Source: Myxococcales bacterium (lineage in GTDB: Bacteria > Myxococcota_A > UBA9160 > JALSIO01). Taken from it: DNA of 19,591 nucleotides. The notes under the pieces were generated by a model, which was not told the origin of the DNA, searched no databases, and worked only from the letters and a program-made list of their open reading frames with translations. A program made the translations under genes and the position numbers. The stretch's first letter is position 1; each line of letters opens with the position of its first letter. Location of the stretch: assembly GCA_026989995.1 (NCBI GenBank), contig JALSIO010000371.1, forward strand, positions 1 to 19,591, in the 5' to 3' direction. Positions 16,011-19,591 of the stretch are shown piece after piece.

Positions 16011-19000
16011 CACGATGCTGCCTCCGCGATGGCCGTGACCTGGGCGGCGCCCGCGCCGGCCGGTGTGAGGCGCCGCACGAAGGTCTCCTCGCTCTCCACG
16101 TCGGTCGGCAGCCCCCCGTCGAAGTCGAGGACGATGCGCAGATCCGCGTGCGTCTCGGACGTACCGCGCAGCGCGTTCTGGAGGAACTCCCGCACCGGCC
16201 GGAAGGCTTCCAGCGATCCCTCGAAGTGGACCTCGCAGAGATCGCCCGCGCGCGTCTCGTAGCCGAGTTCGCCCTCGGCGCGGCGCGTCGCATTGGGCAG
16301 GGTCGCGACGAGACCGGTGAGGACGAGGGCGTCACGCGCCTCGAAGGGCCGGAGCGTCAGCCGCCCGATGGCGTTCCAGCCGCGCCGCCGTGCCTCCGCG
16401 AAGAGCTGCGCGAGCGCCTCCTTCAGCACGCCCTCCTTCTCGATGGCGCTCTCCGCCGGGGGCGGCGGGGGTGGGGGAACGACATCGCCGCCTCCTCCTT
16501 CCTCCTCTGGACCCGCGCCTTCCTGTTCGCCCGCCGTGGGTCCGGGCGGCGGTGGAGGGGGCGGCGGCCAGATGCCGTGTTCGCGGGCATAGGCCGCGGT
16601 CATGACGATGGCCTGCTCGTCGATCTCGAGCTTCGCCGGCGGCGTCTCCTTTGCCACCACGAGTTCGTCGTAGCGGTAGACCCACTGCCCATGCTCGATC
16701 CCCTCGCGCAGCAGCCGCACGAACACCTGCTCGTCCGCCAGCATCGGCAGGTACGGATTGCGCCGGAACTCGTCCAGCAGAGCCGCGGTGGTCATCGCTC
16801 CCCTGCGCAGGGGCGTGCGCTGCTCGACGAAGGCCGGCTTCGGCGGCTGGTCGCCCTCCTGCAGCAGCTTGGCGAGATCGCGCAGGCGCTGCACCAGCGC
16901 GCGCTGGCCGTCGCCCGGGCGATGGGCGGTACCCGTCGCCTCGATGGCCACGTAGCCGAGCGGTTCCTCCTCGCCCTCGAGGCCGCTGCGGGCGGCGTCG
17001 GGGTAGAACACGTGGCGATAGGCCGACTGGATCGCGATCGCGATGTCCCTGTCCGTCTGCTCGATGCCCTGCAGCACGCGCTCCTGCTGGTACTTCGGCA
17101 GATCGCGCCGGAAGGTCGGCGAATCGCGCAGCTTCTGCAGGGCGAGCAGGTGGCGCATCCGGTCGTGCATGCGCTCGACCTGCCCGGCGTCGGCGACGAC
17201 GAAGACGAGGTGGTTGCGGTTCTGCCGGAACCGGTCGGCGCGGCCGCTCTCGCGGAAGATCCGCCGCACCAGCTCGGGCACGCGCGGGTTCAGCGCCTCG
17301 ACCGTCTCCGCCTCGTGCGAGATCAGCACCAGACGTGGCCGTCCGCGCGCCTCGTCCGACACGTCCCACGGCCCGCCGGGGAAGGCCACGAGTTCGAAGA
17401 CGGTGCCGGAGAACACCCGCCGGATCCGCTCGCGCAGCTCGGCGCGCAGTTCTTCGGGATCGATCTCGCGCTCGCGACGGCGGACGATCTGGGTGAGATT
17501 GGGCTCGGCGAGGAAGCGCAGCGGCGCGCCCGGCCGGTCGTCGAGATAGGCGGCCTCGGTGATGAAGGCGTCGATGGCCTGGTCGAGGAAATCGGCGTCG
17601 AGTTCCGGGCCGAGCACCGCGTAGCGGAGCGCGCGCCGCTCGATCCCGACGAGGTTCCCCGGATAGGCAAGGGTGTGGACGAAGACCGTGCGCGCGACGT
17701 AGGAGCCGTACGGTGGACCGGCGGGGAACAGGCGCCGATCGATGCGCTGTGCGGTGGCGGGTTCGTCCTCCGGACCGGCGGCCACGTCCGCGTTCAACGC
17801 CGGGACGAGGTCGCCGCGCTCGAGCCGCGTAGTCAGCTCCTGCCGGATCGGCTCGTGGGCGAGATCGATGTGGCAGGTGTGGATCGCGGTGACGTCGCGC
17901 GGGCGCGCCGCCCACAGCCGCGCCGTGGTGTGGGCGAGCAGCCGCAGCATGCCGCGCACCCGCTGGAACTTGCCGAGGCTGGAAGTCTTCTCGCGCAGGG
18001 TCTCGATCAGCTCCGGGTGGAAGGGGAACCCCTGCGTGAAGGCCTCGAGACGCCGGTCGGCGAGTTCCGGTTCGGGCAGGCGATCGGCCAGCCTTCGCCA
18101 CATGTCGCGGTAGCGTTCGAGCACCGATGCGGCCGCCGCGTCGTCGATCCGCTCGAACAGGCGCCGGCGCAGGACGAGGGCGGTCTCGTCGTCCTCGGTC
18201 GGGTTGAGGATGGTCGCCTGCCGGGCGAGGATCGCCTCGAGTTCGTCGAAGATCGCCCGGTTCTCCTCGATGTAGGCGTCCGTCGCCTCGCCTCCCTTGC
18301 CGACGGCGAGGGTGAGCACGAGAGCGGCACGCGGGCGCCCCTCGACCGCTTTGCACAGCGCCGTGAGGAAGGCCGAGACCTGAGCGCGCGCCTCGCCGCG
18401 GCGCACCGCCGAGAGCTTCCGCAGATACGGTGCGAGTTCGTCGACGAGGATCAGCACCGGACCGTCCGGGAAGACCTCCCGCAACGTGTCGGCACCCGGC
18501 GCGGCATGGGCCTCGTCGCTGCGCCGCAGCTTCTCGAAGGCCGCCCGGCCGCCGAGCGCGTAGGCGATCTCGCCCCAGAGCGAATAGGCACGCCCGCCAT
18601 CGGGCAGCGGACGGCCGTTGACGGGATCGGCGTTTTCGCCGTCGACCGCGGCCAGGTGGACGGGCCCGTCGGGAAGGAGTGCCGGATCGACGAACTCGGC
18701 GATGCGCTCGAGGGAGCGACCGGAGCGGGCGGCGTGGATCAGCGCGATCAGCGCGTGGGTCTTGCCACCACCGAAGTTGGTGTGGAGCCGGAAGATGGCC
18801 CCGTGATCGGCGCGGCCGGACAGACGGCCGAGCACCGCCCGCAGCAGGTTGCGCAGCCCGCGTGTGGGGTGCGTGTTGGCGAGGAACCGTTCGGGCTCGG
18901 CATAGTCGGGCGGTGCGTCTCCGCGCACCACCTGTGCCAGATCGGCGGCGAATTCCGCCTCGCTGACGCGCCCTTTCCGCACGTCCTCGCGCGGAGTGCA

Positions 19001-19024
19001 AATGTCGAACAGGCCGCCGGTCAT
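16010..19024 (-). CDS. DUF499-domain ATPase, anti-phage associated, first gene of the defence operon
   Basis: This is a 1004-residue P-loop ATPase. The N-terminus GLFDICTPREDV and the segment FLANTHPTRGLRNLLRAVLG fit the DUF499 family. The Walker A is the family's glycine-rich variant TNFGGGKTHALIAL (GGGKTH at 85-90); Walker B is LILVDE (191-196). A low-complexity linker of Pro runs, Gly and Glu (about residues 819-856) separates the main body from a C-terminal domain of about 150 residues. DUF499 proteins co-occur with DUF1156 methyltransferases and helicases in DISARM-related systems; a sensor or motor role is inferred. ATG 19024 is preceded by AAGGGGGA with good spacing. It is likely transcribed from a promoter near 19078-19105. 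Confidence 0.9.
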   Translation of the reverse strand: MTGGLFDICTPREDVRKGRVSEAEFAADLAQVVRGDAPPDYAEPERFLANTHPTRGLRNLLRAVLGRLSGRADHGAIFRLHTNFGGGKTHALIALIHAARSGRSLERIAEFVDPALLPDGPVHLAAVDGENADPVNGRPLPDGGRAYSLWGEIAYALGGRAAFEKLRRSDEAHAAPGADTLREVFPDGPVLILVDELAPYLRKLSAVRRGEARAQVSAFLTALCKAVEGRPRAALVLTLAVGKGGEATDAYIEENRAIFDELEAILARQATILNPTEDDETALVLRRRLFERIDDAAAASVLERYRDMWRRLADRLPEPELADRRLEAFTQGFPFHPELIETLREKTSSLGKFQRVRGMLRLLAHTTARLWAARPRDVTAIHTCHIDLAHEPIRQELTTRLERGDLVPALNADVAAGPEDEPATAQRIDRRLFPAGPPYGSYVARTVFVHTLAYPGNLVGIERRALRYAVLGPELDADFLDQAIDAFITEAAYLDDRPGAPLRFLAEPNLTQIVRRREREIDPEELRAELRERIRRVFSGTVFELVAFPGGPWDVSDEARGRPRLVLISHEAETVEALNPRVPELVRRIFRESGRADRFRQNRNHLVFVVADAGQVERMHDRMRHLLALQKLRDSPTFRRDLPKYQQERVLQGIEQTDRDIAIAIQSAYRHVFYPDAARSGLEGEEEPLGYVAIEATGTAHRPGDGQRALVQRLRDLAKLLQEGDQPPKPAFVEQRTPLRRGAMTTAALLDEFRRNPYLPMLADEQVFVRLLREGIEHGQWVYRYDELVVAKETPPAKLEIDEQAIVMTAAYAREHGIWPPPPPPPPGPTAGEQEGAGPEEEGGGGDVVPPPPPPPAESAIEKEGVLKEALAQLFAEARRRGWNAIGRLTLRPFEARDALVLTGLVATLPNATRRAEGELGYETRAGDLCEVHFEGSLEAFRPVREFLQNALRGTSETHADLRIVLDFDGGLPTDVESEETFVRRLTPAGAGAAQVTAIAEAAS

Positions 19025-19057
19025 CCGTCCCCCTTACCGCCCCCTTCGCGGCACCGT

Positions 19058-19071
19058 CGGTGCCGGCACCG
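19058..19071. promoter_or_regulatory. 14-bp perfect palindrome near the predicted transcript start of the defence operon
   Basis: CGGTGCCGGCACCG at 19058-19071 is its own reverse complement. A further half-site GCACCG lies at 19051-19056, so three alternating half-sites occur within 21 bp. It overlaps the expected +1 of the promoter at 19078-19105, where a repressor operator or a 5'-UTR hairpin would act. No regulator is assigned. Confidence 0.4.
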
Positions 19072-19077
19072 CTGCGG

Positions 19078-19105
19078 CGCATAGCCCACTTCGGCCGTCG
19101 GGCAA
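19078..19105 (-). promoter_or_regulatory. Possible promoter of the defence operon
   Basis: TTGCCC (19105-19100) and TATGCG (19083-19078) are separated by 16 bp on the minus strand, giving a 5' leader of roughly 45 nt before ATG 19024. Match to consensus is modest (4/6 and 3/6). Confidence 0.3.
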
Positions 19106-19459
19106 AGAACGGATGCGGTCGCAGCCTCGGTGAGCGATCCCCGCGATCCGGTCGAACGAAAGCTTCTCGTCCCATGCAGGTGGAACGAGCGGAATGCGTC
19201 CCGCCACGTCCGAGTGCGTCCGTCGGGACTCTCCCGGATGGGAGACGGATATCCCCCCCCCCCCGAAAGCGCCCGTCGCGGCAGAAGATGGGGGAGCCGT
19301 GCGAACCGCGCGGGAGCGGACCGTATCACACCCACCAGTCAGGGGTGGACGTCACCCCCGGGGCGTGTCATCTCGTCCGGGTGTCCGGCGGACCGCTCGT
19401 GACGTGGTGGCTCGGATTGTGGCCCGGTGTGAGAACCGTGGGTGCCGAAACGTACGGAA
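19106..19459. other. Intergenic stretch between the defence operon and the tRNA, with a 12-nt C/G homopolymer
   Basis: No protein-like frame is visible. The standout is an uninterrupted run of 12 C at 19253-19264 (G12 on the operon strand), about 229 bp upstream of the DUF499 start. Such tracts slip during replication and are error-prone in sequencing. Confidence 0.55.
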
Positions 19460-19475
19460 CCGCCGCATCAGGCGG
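19460..19475 (-). terminator. Short hairpin downstream of tRNA-Ser, possible terminator supplied by the island
   Basis: On the minus strand, CCGCC-TGATGC-GGCGG begins 7 nt after the CCA end and is followed by TTCCGTACGTTT. The 5-bp GC stem with a modest T content is a weak intrinsic terminator. Being inside attR, it would have replaced the chromosomal terminator on integration. Confidence 0.3.
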
Positions 19476-19481
19476 GATCGG

Positions 19482-19496
19482 CTGGCGGAGGGAGCG
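19482..19496 (+). repeat. attR: tRNA-Ser 3' end used as integration site
   Basis: CTGGCGGAGGGAGCG is identical to 232-246. Its complement covers the start of the tRNA T-stem 3' strand, the acceptor strand, the discriminator and CCA. The tRNA is intact, as expected when the element carries a copy of the gene's 3' end. Confidence 0.82.
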
Positions 19497-19571
19497 GGAT
19501 TCGAACCCGCGAGGAGTTGACCCCCTACACGCTCTCCAGGCGTGCGCCTTCGACCACTCGGCCATCCCTCC
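19483..19571 (-). tRNA. tRNA-Ser (anticodon GGA), with encoded CCA
   Basis: The 89-nt minus-strand sequence folds as a class II tRNA. The acceptor stem is GGAGGGA/TCCCTCC with discriminator G and CCA. The anticodon arm CACGC-CTGGAGA-GCGTG gives anticodon GGA (reads UCC/UCU). A long variable arm follows, then the T-arm GCGGG-TTCGAAT-CCCGC. Its 3' end faces the island and provides attR. Confidence 0.96.
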
Positions 19572-19591
19572 GCGGTCGCCACCCGAGATAG

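Larger units (their letters stand above)
232..19496. mobile_element. tRNA-Ser-integrated genomic island carrying a DUF499/DUF1156 defence array
   Basis: The boundaries are a perfect 15-bp direct repeat, CTGGCGGAGGGAGCG, in the same orientation at 232-246 and 19482-19496. The right copy covers the 3' end (CCA, acceptor strand, first T-stem bases) of a tRNA-Ser gene whose 3' end faces the island. A P4-type tyrosine integrase starts 131 bp inside the left repeat. Inside are two AlpA-type regulators, a broken primase and a five-gene minus-strand defence-like operon. Integration at tRNA 3' ends by P4-type integrases, with regeneration of the tRNA, is well established. That this pair of repeats is attL/attR is my inference from position and identity. 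The integrase lies at the end distal to the tRNA, less usual but known. Confidence 0.82.

Noticed and set aside
15524..19084. A 1186-codon plus-strand open frame
   Set aside because: It is antisense to the DUF499 and DUF7680-like genes. Its apparent coding quality reflects codon bias mirrored on the opposite strand.

Overview
The window is GC-rich bacterial DNA, probably proteobacterial: it has a P4-type tyrosine integrase, AlpA-type regulators and a tRNA-Ser gene with an encoded CCA end. It appears to hold one complete integrated genomic island plus a little flanking chromosome on each side. The 15-bp sequence CTGGCGGAGGGAGCG occurs at 232-246 and again at 19482-19496. The right copy is the 3' end of a tRNA-Ser(GGA) gene on the minus strand. 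These copies read as attL and attR of a ~19.25 kb island inserted at the tRNA 3' end. Left of the island (1-135) is the C-terminal end of a Cas6-like RAMP protein, so the chromosomal neighbour looks like a CRISPR-cas locus.

The left half of the island carries mobility and maintenance functions. The integrase (377-1819, +) lies next to attL. A small AlpA-type excisionase/regulator (3077-3349, -) sits alone in about 2.4 kb in which I recognise nothing else. Then comes a minus-strand cassette of a second AlpA-type regulator (7156-7368) coupled to an archaeo-eukaryotic-type primase (from 7148). The primase reading frame is broken near 6235-6335: its N-terminal catalytic part and its PriCT-like C-terminal part lie in different frames. 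Beyond about 5380 the C-terminal frame stays open but stops looking like protein.

The right half (7920-19024, all minus strand) is an 11-kb operon-like array resembling DISARM-related / DUF499-DUF1156 anti-phage systems (described under names such as ARMADA). In transcription order it encodes a DUF499 ATPase, a small protein resembling the DUF7680 family, an AAA ATPase with a DUF4143-type C-terminus, a DUF1156 DNA methyltransferase, and a PLD-nuclease/SNF2-helicase fusion. Junctions are tight: TGATG between DUF499 and the DUF7680-like gene, ATGA between the ATPase and the methyltransferase, and a 7-bp gap before the helicase. The exception is a 115-bp gap, with a promoter-like TTGACA, before the AAA/DUF4143 gene.

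The most striking detail is in the DUF1156 methyltransferase. Its SD-preceded start at 13965 opens a family-like N-terminus (RLIEEWLPIAELSEES...), but codon 23 is an in-frame TGA where the family pattern suggests Arg. An ATG lies 6 nt after it. The methyltransferase is therefore either a recent nonsense mutant or is made by re-initiation. Together with the broken primase, this suggests an element that is decaying or under selection to silence modification. The AAA/DUF4143 gene also contains an abrupt low-GC patch (about 41% over 14701-14880), a sign of mosaic origin.
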